Source: Tethya wilhelma
Taxonomy: Eukaryota > Porifera > Demospongiae > Tethyida > Tethyidae
Direction: 5' to 3'
Length of the DNA: 64,000 bases
Assembly (NCBI GenBank): GCA_964030475.1
Contig: CAXIPT010000008.1
Span: 4,497,500-4,561,499, forward strand
The position numbers were made by a program, and so were the translations under genes. Positions 21,418 through 36,332 of this stretch are shown in pieces. The first letter of the stretch is position 1, and each line of letters begins with the position of its first letter. A model generated the notes under the pieces. It was not told the DNA's origin. It made no database searches and was given only the letters and a program-made list of their open reading frames with translations.

Positions 21418-24400
21418 ATGTACTTTTACAAGCTGTTGATGTTCTTGGCTGCACTCTTGGGCAGCCACTCGACGGCAGTGTTTACCAGCCAAGTGAACAA
21501 CTCCACCCTACTTTATATCAACCAGCCTTCTACAAGCTTCACACAGGGAAGTGTGTTGCACAATTTTCAAGCCACCAACCCCGGCTCTGTTTACAGACTA
21601 GAATTTCAAGATGGTTGTTCTAACGATACATTTACAATAGGAGCAAGTAATGGAGAACTCTCACTAGTCAGAACTATAGACTTTTCTGCACCTCTCGATC
21701 CACAATGTGTAGCAGACGACAGTGGTTCCTACTTCATTGCCATTCAAACATTCAACTGTTTCGTAACTATTGGTGCTACAACTGGTATACCATTTGTGTT
21801 GAACGTACTACCCGCATTCCCAACAACACGGCTCATGTTTCCGCGTGCATTCTATAGTGGCCATGTGGTTGAAGGGGTTGCTAATGGAACAGTCACCGTA
21901 CTCACTGAAGATGGAGCCCCCTTCAAAGCATTCACAATCCCTACTCGTGGACTGCTGATACCAAACTATCGAATACTAGGAGATCATTCTGCCGACTTTA
22001 CCGTACTCCAGCAACGTACAAACTGTGACGTAACTCCGGTCATTTTAACGGCAAGACCTTTGAGCAGAACACAGCAATCTTCGTTCAGTGTCACTCTCGA
22101 GGCCTATGAATCATCTCTCTCCGTGACCACCACACTCAGGATTGACATAATTGATGCCAACGACCACGCCCCTCAATTTGTAAACCCCCCTAGTTCTCCG
22201 CTGAGGCTCCGTGGGGATCTCACTCCGGGTAGAGAGGTCACACAACTGCAAGCATCCGACATGGATGTGGGACTTAATGGCAATGTACGATTTTCTATTC
22301 CAAGTGAGTCCTCACCCTTTACCATACATCCCTTGAGTGGCTCAGTACGTGTGTTCTCATCGCAAACTCTCGAGAATGTACAACTCACGGTAGGTGTAAC
22401 TGATCTTGGTGTCCCTCCTCTTTCTGTGCTAATGAACACAACGATATTCATTGAGGATGCGAACACATTCCCACCTCGTATCAATATTCATTCCCCGGGA
22501 CCTAGTCTGAGTGTAGCAGAGCATGCCCCCATTGGCCATGTAGTCACAACTGTCGAGATAATCGTTTTTGATTCAACTAGTGTCACGCTTGTCCTCTCCA
22601 ATAACAGCCCGTGTGACTGTTTCGAACTTTCTTCACAAAGGAGTGCTCAAAATGGCTCCCTACTTTATGATGTCCTAGTGAGTGATGTCTTGGACTTTGA
22701 AACAGCTCCGGGTGGCTTCTATCAAGTGCTCCTCACTGCTACAGCCAATGGAGAGCCCCAGCTGTCAACTCGGTACCATCTACAAGTTGAGATCATGGAC
22801 GAAAACGATCCTCCATCATTTCCCAGTGCTATGTACAGTGTTAGTGTGATGGAAGGTGTGCCTATTGGCACTCAAGCGATTAGGATGGAGGCATTGGATC
22901 CCGATGTTGGACACACGGAGCAGCTTGTGTATACGCTTACAAGTTCAAGTCCATTTTCTTCTCTATTTGCGATCCATGGCACCACTGGTACAGTATACAC
23001 AGTGGGACAACTGAATTACGAGTCAGTCAGTTCTATAGAGTTTACAGTGGAAGCACGTGATGTGGAATCCCTCTCAGCAAATACTACTCTTATTGTTTCC
23101 ATTCTCGACCGCAATGACAACAGGCCTTCTTTTGCCACAGCAACACATAGCATAACGATAGAAGAAACCAATGATGCCAGTCAGTCCATATTTCAATTCT
23201 CCGCTAATGATGTGGATAGCGAGTGCAATGGAGCGATAGAGTACTCAATTATCCATCAAGAACCACTTGCATTCCGAATTGATTCCTTCTCAGGCCTCCT
23301 CTATCCACTGTCCGACACTTCAGTTGATTACGAATCATTCCAGACAGCCAGGGTGATTGTCCGTGCTACAGATTTGGGCAGGCTCTCGAGCTACTCGGCA
23401 GAGATGGTCCTGGACATTACGTTGACTGATGTGAATGACAATGCCCCTGTTATTGATCCAATTGATTGTCCTTGTTTCGTCACAGAGGATAGTCTACCTG
23501 GATCTCAATGTCTTCCTCTGTCAGCACAAGATGCTGATTCTACTAGTGCCAACTTGCAATTTTCAATCATCTCGGGGAATGAGCGTGGCCGTTTTTCGAT
23601 CAGTGCTTCCAATGGTGTTGTGTCTACTACCACTGTCTTGCGCTACGAGCAGCAAAGTGAATACGTGCTGGGAATTTCTGTTACAGATGGAAATCTCGTT
23701 TCTGAAACTGTGAACTTGACTGTCATTGTTGAGGACTTGAACAATAATGGGCCTCAGTATAGTGGACCTATCACAGTTACAATTCCTCGAGATTTGTCTG
23801 TGGGTGACATTGCTGCAAATATCGGTGCACAGCAGGTGGATGCTGGCTACAATGGACTCACTCGTCATTCATTTAACTCAGGTACCTCCAGTACAGTCAC
23901 TACCACTTTCAAATTAGACCCACTTTCAGGAGATTTAGTCGTAATAGGATCAATTTCGCGAACAACATACACTTTCACGGTGGTCGCTCACGATTTGGCC
24001 GCTCGCGATTTGGCCGATTCTAGAATGACTGCTACTGCTTCAGTAACAATCAATGTGTCAGGACTCAAAAATAATCCGCCAAAGTTTTTCCCCACCCTTG
24101 ATCATCGTACTGTCTCAGCTGGTCTGCCAAGCAACTCTTTCATTTCCCAGCTATCGGCCCACGATGCAGACACTGGTCCAAATGGACAACTCACTTATGA
24201 CCTTGTAGAAGGCTATGGAAACCACTCTGGCCTGTTCAGGGTGAATTCCACTGGTGCACTCATAAGTGACCAGAGTTTGTCTAACAGAGAGGGCAGTGTT
24301 TATATACTGAATATTTCAGCAACTGACAGTGGGTCACCCCTCCTCACCGCCTACCTGGAACTGATTGTGACTGTGTATCCTTCCACGGTGATGGTAGGAG

Positions 24401-27400
24401 GAGTGCAGCTGGTGTACAACCCTGGTGTCGACATCTGTCATTTCAACACAAGCTTCCAAGAACAGCTAAACTTTGACCAAACGCTATTTAACCTTCCTGC
24501 AACTGTAGCTAATAGAGCCGCCACATACACTATCTTAGATGGACCACACAGTCAAGCATTTGTAATAGCTGTATTTACTACTACAATACAATTTGGAACT
24601 CAGCCTGGCTTCGGAAACACAGTATTCATCAACAGAGAAGCTGTATTTGTCACCGTCCGAGCTCAGTATGGCGGGAACTTCCACTACTGTTCTGTCACAG
24701 GGGTATTGGAAGATATTGATAACAATCCACCAGTGTTTTCACAAAGCCTTTACATCCTAGACGTGTACCATGACACTCCAGTCGGGACCTCTGTTTTCAA
24801 GTTCACGGTGGAAGACGACGATGTGGGTGTGAATACTCAGTCTCATTTCGATCGTAGCCCTCCTTCAGTACCTTTTGAGATCAATAGGGATACAGGCGTA
24901 CTGGAAGTTGATGCACCGTTCACACAAGAACAGTACATCTTCACTGTAAGAGCTGATGACATCTTCCTGCCTGGTGATGCTGGTATGACTTTTACAATGG
25001 TACAGGTGAATATACTACGGAGACCCAATAGACAACCAATAGTCGATCCAGGTGTAACTAACTTCAATGTTTCAGAGACAGTGTCCGCTTTGGATATCAT
25101 TGCTTCTGTAGTGATTAACGACAATGACAGGGGCTCTCAGGGAAATAATATATTGTGCATAGCATCGGGGAACGTGGGCAACTATTTCAGAGTCGTACTC
25201 AACAACCTCATGATCAGAAATGATCTTGACTATGAAACAACTCCGACGCATTTTGATCTCGTGCTGAGAGCCTACGATACCAGTCCAAATCCTGAGTCTC
25301 ATGATGTAACAGTGAGTATTGATGTGATTGATCAAAACGATGAAGCCCCTGAATTCACAACCACTTCCTATACTGCCACCATAGCTGAAAATCAACAGAG
25401 TGAATCCACAGTATTAACTGTGAGTGCTACAGATAGGGATGCAGGCACCAATGGAGAGTTGACCTATAGTATACCAACTGGAAACCCATTCTCAATCAAT
25501 TCCAACGGTCTGATCCGAACCACTTCAATTCTGGATCGAGAAGCAATTTCATCATACACTTTCAATGTGACAGCCACGGATCAGGGGAATCCTGTACAAC
25601 TCTCTTCTACAGCTGTAGTCACTATCATTGTCTTGGATGAGAATGATAATAGTCCTCACTTTATCACTCCTGATGGAAACAGTGTTACGATCTCAGAAAA
25701 TACTGTTATTGCACCTTTAGAGGCCGCTGATAGAGATGAGGGACCCAACTCACTGTTTGCTTTCAGTATTTTCAGTGGGAATGAGGACTTTGTGTTTTCA
25801 GTCGACCCGTGGACAGGTGAGATAACCTACAGGAGAAATCTCAGTGATGAAACTGCCGCGACAAATTACCAGCTAACGTTTCAAGTCACCGATATTGAAA
25901 ATCCGTCCCGGCTTGCATCACTCACGATGAACTTTGTGCTTGAAGACGTGAACAACAACTACCCTGTGTTTGAATCTCAAGTGTACGAGTGTACACTGTT
26001 GGAGGGTTCATTGAGTTTCTTATCAAACTGTCAAGTGCGTGCAACTGACTCGGACAGAACTGGTTCCACACTTACCTACTCCATCGTCAGTGGTAATGAT
26101 GAAGATTCCAGCTATAGATTTATGATAGGTCCAAGTAATGGTGTTATATCTGTTGGTTCATCGCCAGATGGAGACTCAAGTCCGTCTGTTTACTTGCTTG
26201 TACAAGCGTCAGATTCTGGCACTCCTTCGCTGAGTTCTAGAGCTCTAGTTATTGTTAATGTAAATGATGTTAACGACAACTTTCCAGAGTTTGAACAGAT
26301 TGGCGATCGTCTAGTTCAGATCCCCGAGAACCTGCCTTCAAATACTCTACTGTTTTACGTCAATGCTGTTGATGGAGATCAGAGTCAGTTGAATTCTGAC
26401 GTAATGTACAGTATAATAAATGGCCATACCAACACGTATAGGTTGGACTCCACTCAAGGAGCAGTTTTTCTTCAAAGAGGTCTAGACTATGAAACTTCAA
26501 ACACCGATTCGCTGGTCATACTAGCTCAGGATATTCAGAGGAGAAACGATCCTAGTGCTACATTCAATATTGAAGTAGTAGATATCAATGAGAATTTTCT
26601 CCCACCAGTGTTTGAACCCGAAGACAATCCTTCAGCTGTGAGCGTCTCAAGAAATGCTCCACCAGGAACCGAAGTCATCACGTTGGTGGTTAGCGACCTT
26701 GATGTGGAACAGAGCAGTCCATTGTATTACATTGTGGGTGGAACGGGATATGGCTACTTTGAAGTAGGCCTCATGAATGGTACAATTTCAACAATCTTTC
26801 CACTCACAGCAGTCGAAGAAGACTCGCTGAGTTTGGTCATACTGGCTATAGATGATACTTCTTTCCCTCTGAGTTCCAAGCACACACTCACCGTGATCTT
26901 AGACTCTTCAGGCACAAAGCCTTTCTTTGCGTCACCAGTTCTTGTAGCAACTCCCTTTGAGAGTATTGGAACAGGATCCATCTTCAGTTTTGTGCAAGCA
27001 AATGTAGGCGGATATGCGGACCCTAGAGTCTGTTACTCAATCACAGCTGGCAATGATGGTGATAAATTTGCTGTCAATATCTCGACTGGTGCAGTCTCAC
27101 TTGCCTCGGGTGTCCTCGATAGAGAGCTTGTACCAACATACAATCTCTCCATCACTGCATCTCTACCGGGAGTGAGCGAGACATCCACGATGCTGCTCCT
27201 AGTAGAACTCTTGGATTCAAACACTTTTAATCCCCAGTTTCCAGCATCAGACTACAGCATTTCCATCTTTGAAAACTACCCCATCAATCGACCTTTTGCT
27301 AGAATATTCGCCCGTGATGATGACCTTGGAGAGAACAGTAGGTTGGTGTACTCACTCCAAAATTCGGGCAGCCTTCCTTTTGCTATCTCAGAATCAACCG

Positions 27401-30400
27401 GCTCCCTTCGTCTCACTAGCTCACTCGATATGAGCACAACTTCGAGTTATTCTCTCACAGTATCAGTGAGAGACAATGGCGTGCCGATGTTTCCAAGTAG
27501 ATCACAGTTGTTCACTGTCACAGTGATTGCTCCTGCTACTACTAGTCTCCCGACTCCTTCATTTTCTACAGTCAGCATTTCTAGACCTGAAGATACCAAT
27601 CCTGGTACGATTATCGACACCATTGTACCCAGTAATAATGTACAGAATACGCTAATGTATCGCTTCATGAGCCCAGAACCGTCCCAATTCAGTATCTTAC
27701 CCAATACTGGAGAAGTCTATCTAACGCAGTCGTTGGATTATGATGCATCACCACAACACACATTAACCATCCTTGTAGCCGATGGTTTTCAGACCACTGA
27801 GATACCAGTCATCTTGGTGGTCAATGTTGAAGACTTGAACGACAACATCCCCACGTTTGTCACTGAAGAATACCAGTTTTCAGTTACCGAGAATGCCCCA
27901 ATGGGAACTCAAGTTGGAACAGTTAGTGCCACTGATGTGGACACAGTTGGAACACTATCCTACTCTCTTATTGATTCTCAAGATCCTTCATCGCTTTCCG
28001 TGCTTGCAATAAACTCCGGGAATGGAACTGTGAGTGTTACTGGGAATGTGGATAGAGAGGCTATAGCCATGCATGTTCTCACTGTTTCCGTCAGTGATGG
28101 CGTGTTTCTGAACTATGCACGGATTGTCGTGAGGGTGATTGATTCCAATGATCACATTCCTAGTTTTCCATTCCCACTTTCCAGTGTTCCGGTTCCAGAG
28201 GATACTCCCACTGCTACTGTTCTTCACACACTGAAAGCGTTCGACCCTGATGAGGGACCCAATGGTCTCATTTCCTACTCTCTCCTCACAAGTGGTGTGC
28301 CGTTTCAGCTGAACGCCACAACCGGCTCCATCACTACAACCCAGTCATTGGATTTTGAAACACAGGGAGTGTATACTCTGGAGTTTAGTGCTTTCAATCC
28401 CAACAATCCATCCTTCTCTAACTCCCTTCAGCTTAATATCAGCATACAAGACGTACTAGATAGTGCACCTTCACTGCTCACTCAAAGCCCTGCTATGATT
28501 CTAGAAAACTCACCAGCACATAGCTACGTCTCCAGAGTGACTGCTAATCCTAGCATTAGACCAATCTATTACAGTATAGTGGATGGCAATTCTCAAGGAC
28601 ACTTTATCATGGAACCTCTGACTGGTGTTGTGAGAACCTCAGTCCCTCTGGATAGAGAACAAGTGTCGTCGTATCAGTTGACAATCCAGGGAGCTTTTGA
28701 GATTGGATTTGAAGCAAACATCACTTTGGGTGTTGAAGTACTTGACGAGAATGACAATTCACCACAGTTTTCTTCTTCGTACGTTTCCCTATTGGTGCCT
28801 GAAATCAGAACAGCTGATATGGAGTTCAATTTGAATGTGATTGACCCTGATGAAGGCACAAACAGCCAGATAAGCTCTTACTGGATTGCAGATAACTTTG
28901 CTGCCGAGTATTTTGGTTTTGACACATCAGGAAACCTCCAAGTACTGCAGGCATTAGACAAGACGAACCTCTTCAGTTCTCTTACATTCAGTGTATATGC
29001 TTTCGACAGTGGCACTCCACAAATGTATTCTCAAGCAGTAGTCAATATTGAGGTGGTGGACTCCAATAATAATGCACCACAATTTGAACGGTCGGAGTAC
29101 ACATTTGTTGTAAGTACTCCTACGTTGATCGGCTCATCTGTGTTCAGTGTGTCTGCTTCGGATGATGACGAAGGCAATAATGCAGAGATCGTGTACTCAA
29201 TAACTGGAGGTAATGGTACTTCAAAGTTTGGAATCAACGAACAGACTGGGGAGGTAAATGTCGTGAATAACTACCAGCTTCAGCCTGTGTATACACTGAC
29301 TATCACAGCTTCAGATGGTGCAGACCGTTCAAGTGCTAGTGTGACCATTTTAGTCAAACCATGTGGCTTTCAGAACTTGCTTCTCCTTCCAAAGTTCACC
29401 GCTATTGAACAACCTGAAAATATTACATTGAGATCAATCGTTTTCGACTCACAAAGGTGGACAACTCTTAGATTTGGCCAGCCGACAAGCTTGGAATACT
29501 CCCTGTCCATTGGTGCTCCTACATTTGGCATCAATCTTGACAATGGACAGGTATTTCTCGCGGAGGAACTAGATCGTGAAGCCTCCCCAACTCACTTTAT
29601 TGTCGTTCAAGTGAGAGGGGACATTGAACCGGATGTACCTCGAATCGCTCAAGCAGAGATCGAGTTTACAGTTCTGGATATAAACGACAATCCACCTCAG
29701 TTTGATCAGATGTCCTATGTGGCGACAATCACCAACAACATTACCGTGGGATCTCAAGTGACGAGAGTACGTGCTACTGATCAAGACGAGGGCATCAACA
29801 GAGAAGTGACGTACTCTCTGGTCTCAGATCCTTCCAATTCTTTCAATATCGATCCCAATACTGGCGTCATTTCAGTGGATTCTCCTCTCAACAGTGCTCA
29901 GATAGGGTCAAGTGTCGATCTCATCGTCAGTGCAACAGACCGTGGTGATCCTCCTCTTTCGTCTGACGTGATCGTCGCGATAAATATAGTCGATTCCCGA
30001 GCTCCACGATTCACCATGGATGTGTACAGAGTCTCCATCAACGAGAGTGTTGATACAGGTACTGTTATTCTCACTGTTGGAGTGACTGCTGTGGCTGGAG
30101 GCTCGAGTATTACTTACAGGATTTTGGAAACTGATGAAACTTTCTTACCTTTTCACCTTACCTTCCACACGGGTGTGATGACGGTGGTCGATCCAGGTGT
30201 GGACTTTGAAATGAGACAGCTGTATCGCTTTAACATCATGGCCAATGACGTAGAAACATCTCTAACAGGGCTTGCAGTTGTCGAAATCTCTGTGTTAGAT
30301 GTCAATGATAACACACCAGTTTTCAATCAATCAAACAACCTATACACCACTCAAGTCAACGAAACAGTTGCTCGAGATTTTGTTGTGCTACAAGTGAATG

Positions 30401-33400
30401 CTATTGATAGTGATTCCAATTCGCAGATCACGTACCAAATTGATGCCAACTCGCAATTTTTGAACACATTTGACATTGGAGAAGACACAGGAATCATCAC
30501 CACCATAGCCAGTTTGGACTTTGAACGGTTTCCCATCTACCAGTTTGAAGTCCAAGCCGTGGATGGTGGCCAGCCTCCCCTGACTGGCACCACTACCGTC
30601 CGCATTGTGACTCTGAATCAGAACGACAATAGCCCGGTATTTACACAGGAGCTGTACACATACCCCATCTTCGAGGGTGCCTCGCCAGGTGCCACTCTTG
30701 TCTTTGTGTCGGCTACCGATGCTGATGGTACGCAAGACCTCACCTATAGCATCATCCCTGGAAATGGGTCGGAAAATTTCGACATATTGACCAATGGTTT
30801 GATTGTACTCAGCCAGATTGCTGACCTGACAGAGCTGGTGTATGTCCTGAATGTGTCGGCATCTGATGGCCTACTTCAAGGGTTCACAAGAGTTCGCATT
30901 GACGTCATTGACAATAATGACCATCGACCCGAATTCAATCAGTCAATTTACTTTGGCACTGTTGTTGAAGGAGCACTTGGGGGCGAGTTCATCACTCAAG
31001 TGTTTGCCATGGATCTGGATAGAGGACTCAATGGCGAAATCACTTATTCCACATCTCACAATTTGTTCGCAGTTGATGAAATGAGTGGAGTTGTCACCAC
31101 AAGAGCGGGAATAACCAGCGACAATATTGATAGAGAGATGGAGTCCGTTTTGACGTTTATCGTTGAAGCAACTGATGGTGGGGGTAGCACTAACAGGGCA
31201 AACGTTCAAGTGACTGTCTTGGACATCAACGACAATGCACCGACTTTTACCATTACAGAGTATAACGAGAATGTTATTGAGGGTTCACCCGGTGGTACAT
31301 CTGTCTTGACAGTGTACGCAGAAGATCCAGATCTGGGTAGTAACGGAACACTTGTTTTCACTCTCAACCTCGTACTAGGTGATGAGCTGATTTTCACGAT
31401 AGACCCTATGGGTGTTGTGAGACTAATAGTACCACCAGATTTTGATTCTCAAACTGCATATGTGTTTACAGTGAGTGCAAGAGATGAGGGAACCCCTTCA
31501 CTGATTGCCTCTACCACTGCTAGAGTAACAGTCAATATTTCCGACGATCTCGGTCAGAGGCAACTAGAATTTGCTCAAAATCCATACATTGTTGAAATCA
31601 GTGAAGATACCAGAGGGTTCACTCCTTTAGCAACAATCCAACTTGTGAATCACAGCTGTATTGATGTGCCTTCGTTTTCTATCCTAGTTCAACAGACTAC
31701 AAACTTGTTCGAGATAGGCCAACAAAGTGGCGTGCTTGAGTTTACTATCCGTGAGCTGAATATCCAGAATTACACAATGATTGTGCAAGCAGAGTGTCTA
31801 CTTCCGGGGCTCATATCTACAATGGGCACAGTCACTGTCATTGTTGTAGTCCGTGACGTGAACAATCCACCAAGTCTTTTGCTAACTGGTTCTGCTCGCT
31901 TTTACAGAGGCTCCATTCCTGAGAATTCACCACTAAATACAGATGTACAGGTCTTGCCAGTTATCCAAGTTATAGACAATGATCCAGGAGAGAACGGTAC
32001 AATAGATTTTGCTCTTGCCGATTTAAACGGAGCACCATTTGATATCGATTTCCGGACCGGAAGGCTGCGTATCATTGCACCAGTAGACCACGAGAGAGTG
32101 GCCATGTATACTTTTACAGTCACTGCAACTGATCGTGGCAATCCTCCACTCTCTGATTCAGCATTGATTGGAGTCACCATTGAAGATACAAACGATTCAC
32201 CTCCACGTTTTGAACAAGATACCTACAACGAAGAGGTGATGGAAGGTCGTACGACCAACATGACCCTGTTTACGATCCGAGCGAGGGACAATGACTCGAG
32301 CATTGAGAACAGAAATATCGCTTACTCTCTGAGTGGCTTTGCTTTTAGGATTCGAAACACGTTGGACACTAATGGAAACAGAGTGGGAGAAGTACAAGCG
32401 ACCATTGATCTTGACCGAGAGAGTGTCTCTGAGTATATGCTGGTGGTGATTGCAAGTGATGGCATTGCCAATGATCGAGCTGATATCTTCATTACTGTCA
32501 CAGATATCAATGATCAGGCACCCGAATTCAATCAATCGAGGTATGCTGAAACGATACCTGAAGACTATCCGCTTGGAGAACCGTTTGTGCAAGTTTTTGC
32601 GACTGATAGTGACCTTGGGGAGAATGCTATTGTGTCTTATACCATAGTGGAACAGCCAGACAATGGAGTGGTGGCCATCAACTCCACTACGGGAAAGATC
32701 AGTTTTGTCACAGAACCAGATCACGAAATCTCTCCCATTTTTGTGATCAATCCCACTTTTGAGTTTCAAGTTGGAGCAGTGGACAGTGGAGGCCTGCAAG
32801 ACTTTGCTACGGTGGCTGTAACACTCATTGATGTGAACGACAACAGTCCTGTCTTTGTGGCATCTGGTATCCCTGCTGAAATTGATGAGAATCTCCCAGC
32901 TGGGTTTATTGTCATGCGAATCGAAGCTACTGATGGAGATTCTGGAAGCAATGGTAATGTAACGTATGCCATCGTAGGATCGGGAGCCGAGTTCTTTGAT
33001 ATTGGAAGCACGGACGGTTTCATCACAACACGACGAAGCTTTGATAGAGAAGTGAACGACACCTTTGTGATCACGGTGGTTGCATCGGACTCAGGGACTC
33101 CCAGTAGAAACACTAGCATGGAGTTGAGCATCACCATCACTGATGTTAATGATGAAAGACCAGTTTTTCCTAGCTCGGTGTACAATTTTGAAGTGTCTGA
33201 GTTTGCACGAGAGCAGCATTTCATCACAGTGCTGCAAGCAGAGGATGGAGATACCGGAGTCAATGCTGAGTTGACGTACACACTAAGCGGAGATAATCGT
33301 GTGGACTTTGATTTGGAAACCTTTTCTAATGGAAGCGTTTCTCTCCGAACGAGTACAGAGTTGAATCACGAGAGGGTGCCCCTTTATAATCTTACTCTAA

Positions 33401-36284
33401 TTGCAACAGATGGTGGTTCGCCTATCTTTCAGTCTGGCACTGCAACCATTGTGATAAGTGTTCTCGATGAAAACGAACATCCACCTGTGTTTTCAGATCC
33501 ACTGTATCTAGCAAGTCCCATAGAAAATGTCACAGTAGGTACAGCAATCGCCACAGTTGTAGCAACTGATCGGGATCCCACGGATGAATTGATCTATTCC
33601 ATCTTGAATGCTGGCACCTATCCAGAATTTTCTATCAATACTGCTAGCGGACAAATTATTGTGGAAAGTGCACTCAACTTTGAGAACAGGCCCGAGTATG
33701 AACTCGTCGTTCGAGCAGCCGATATCTCAGACACACCCATGACAGCGACAACTACAGTTCGAGTGCTTGTTATGGATATAAACGACAGTCCACCAGTGTT
33801 TCTCCAGCATGCACCAACCCTCAGAGTGACCGAGGAGAGTATACCTGCTCCTCCTACCATCATTACTTTTGCTGCTGAAGACCCGGAATCGGGCAATGTA
33901 GACTGCAGCAATAACGATCGCATATCGTACAGAATAGTCTCTGGAAATATCGGCAACGTCTTTGAGCTGGATGGGCTGACAGGAGTCTTGAGAGTTTCGG
34001 AAGCTCTCGATCGAGAGGCAAGAGAAGAATACAATCTTGTGATCAGTGCGAGTGATAACTGCGACCCGCCTTTCTCCAGCACCACCAGTCTCTCTGTGAT
34101 TGTGGAGGATATAAATGACAATCCTCCGACCGGGGGAGAGCAGATCATCCACGTGTTCCTCTTGAACGGGAATAATGCTTCCGGCATAAACTTGGGGATG
34201 GTTTACGTGAACGATTCTGATATTGTAAATGATCATTCTTTTCAGTTGGTGGGCTCAAGTGGTGTATTTCAAGTTGACAACACTGGCGCGATTCGTATAG
34301 AATCTTCTACTCCTGAACTTCGTACATACGAGCTGATTGTGACTATTTTTGATGGAGCTAACCAACAGGCTCACACAACCATCACTGCTGTCATCCAAAG
34401 TGTATCGCAAGACGTTCTCACCACTTACAGTTTCAGTATGCAATTCGAAGGAGTCAATCCACAGAGATTTGTGGACGAACACTATGATCCTTTCCTTAGC
34501 AAAGTTGGCCAGATTTTTAATAGAACTCTTAGTAGTACAACTGCCAGTATACAGGTGCTTAGCATCCAAACTTCTTCAGTTGTACCAGAAAATCTTGACG
34601 TAGTGCTGGCAGTTCGAAATCAGAGTGATGGCTACTTGCATCCTAATCTCATTCAACACATCCTTCACATCAACAGGCAAGAGATCGAAACAGCCACTGG
34701 TGCCAATATTCTCACAGAATTGGTAGACTTGTGTGCAGCAGAGCCTTGCAGTGCAAACTCACAGTGCTCGAATATTTTCATCTACAGTTCAACCAATGCA
34801 ACTGCTAGCATTCTTGGGTCTGGCTCCTTCACTTATCTCGGACTTAGCACACAACACACTCAGAGGTGTATCAGTAGTGATCAGTCCCTTTGCGAAACAA
34901 AATCCTGTTTGGAGCCTTCCTTCTGTCTTGACTTGAGGAACGGACATGCAGTCTGCTACGACGATTGTAGCCCAAATCCTTGCAGAAATGGAGGCTCCTG
35001 CATGCCACAAAATCCAGGCTACCACTGTAGTTGTCCTGTGGGTTACGATGGAAGAAACTGCGAGCGTACCATAGCAACGTTCAGTGGTAATTCGTATGCA
35101 ATTTTCCCCACACCAAGAGCACGTGTGGATGGTTTCATATCGCTTGAGTTCATCACCGAAAGAGATAATGGATTGATATTCTACAGTGGTCGTTTCGATA
35201 GAGAATATGGCGACTTTATTGCTCTAGAATTGGATAATGGGTTTGTGTCCCTTCGTGTTTCCTACGGGGGAACAGAGATGAGAGCGGTCCAAATGGAGAG
35301 GACACTCAGTGATCAAACATGGCACACAGTAACAGTACAACACAATGCCAGTGTAAGTGTCTGCATGCGTATTTCATAACTTGATACATGTATGCGATTC
35401 ATTGCACCACTGTATGTATCATTATTGCAGGTTGTTTCAGTTAATGTGAAAACCTTTGACCCCTACACAACAGCAAGCACAGTGACATCTGTACAGGGAA
35501 CCTTTGAGTAAGTGGCAGCTGCTTATAATACCCTGTAGCACAAAATATTGGCAGGAATAAAATTTGGGGAACTATCAAAATTTCATGATTGGCGGATTTA
35601 TTTTGGCAGTAGCGCACACACCCAGCAATACACACATTCTGTATGTGCTGCGCAAAAAATTAATGACTGTTTTGTGGATTTAATATTGGCAATCCTTACC
35701 AAAACTGCCAACATTAAAATCCGCCAAATTTTTGTGCTATATATACGGTATATGAACTCATACTCCTAGAATGCCTCACCTAACAGTGAATTTCCCCCAG
35801 AGAGGGGTAGGGGGGCACTCCCCCCTCTCCTTTCAACTACCTCCCCCCCACAAATACATATATAACTACTAATTTTTCAGTCAATTTGAAGCAGCTTCCT
35901 CATCTTTACTTTTGTTCCTGGGGCAAACACTGCCTAACATTATAATAATATCTTCTACACCCGTACAGCTCTCTGGATCTCGGTGCTCCTTTGGTGTTTG
36001 GTAGTCTTCCTGAGTCCTTTGATTACGCACAGGATGTCTCCTTCCCTGCATTCACAGGCTGCATCAGAAATGTCCTAGTGAACGAAGAGTTGATGGACTT
36101 TAGTGCTCCACTGGATGAAATTCGTTTGATCGAAGGGTGCCTCTTTACCGGCTGTGCTCCCAATCCACCTTGTAAAAATGGTGGTAGATGTGCTGGATAT
36201 TGGGGAGACAACAGCTTTGTCTGCGATTGTACTTCTAGGTTTGCTGGGCAGTCTTGTGATAAGGGTACGTTACCACACACTGTG

Positions 36285-36332
<48 letters not shown>

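Noticed and set aside
30000..35000. Transposon or viral polyprotein as an explanation for the very long ORF
   Set aside because: The regular DxNDNxP linkers, signal peptide, EGF and laminin-G domains identify it as a cadherin; no polymerase, protease or integrase motifs.
21418..35352. Minus-strand ORFs of 60-200 codons within the cadherin exon
   Set aside because: They mirror the coding frame of the cadherin (shadow ORFs) and have no independent features.
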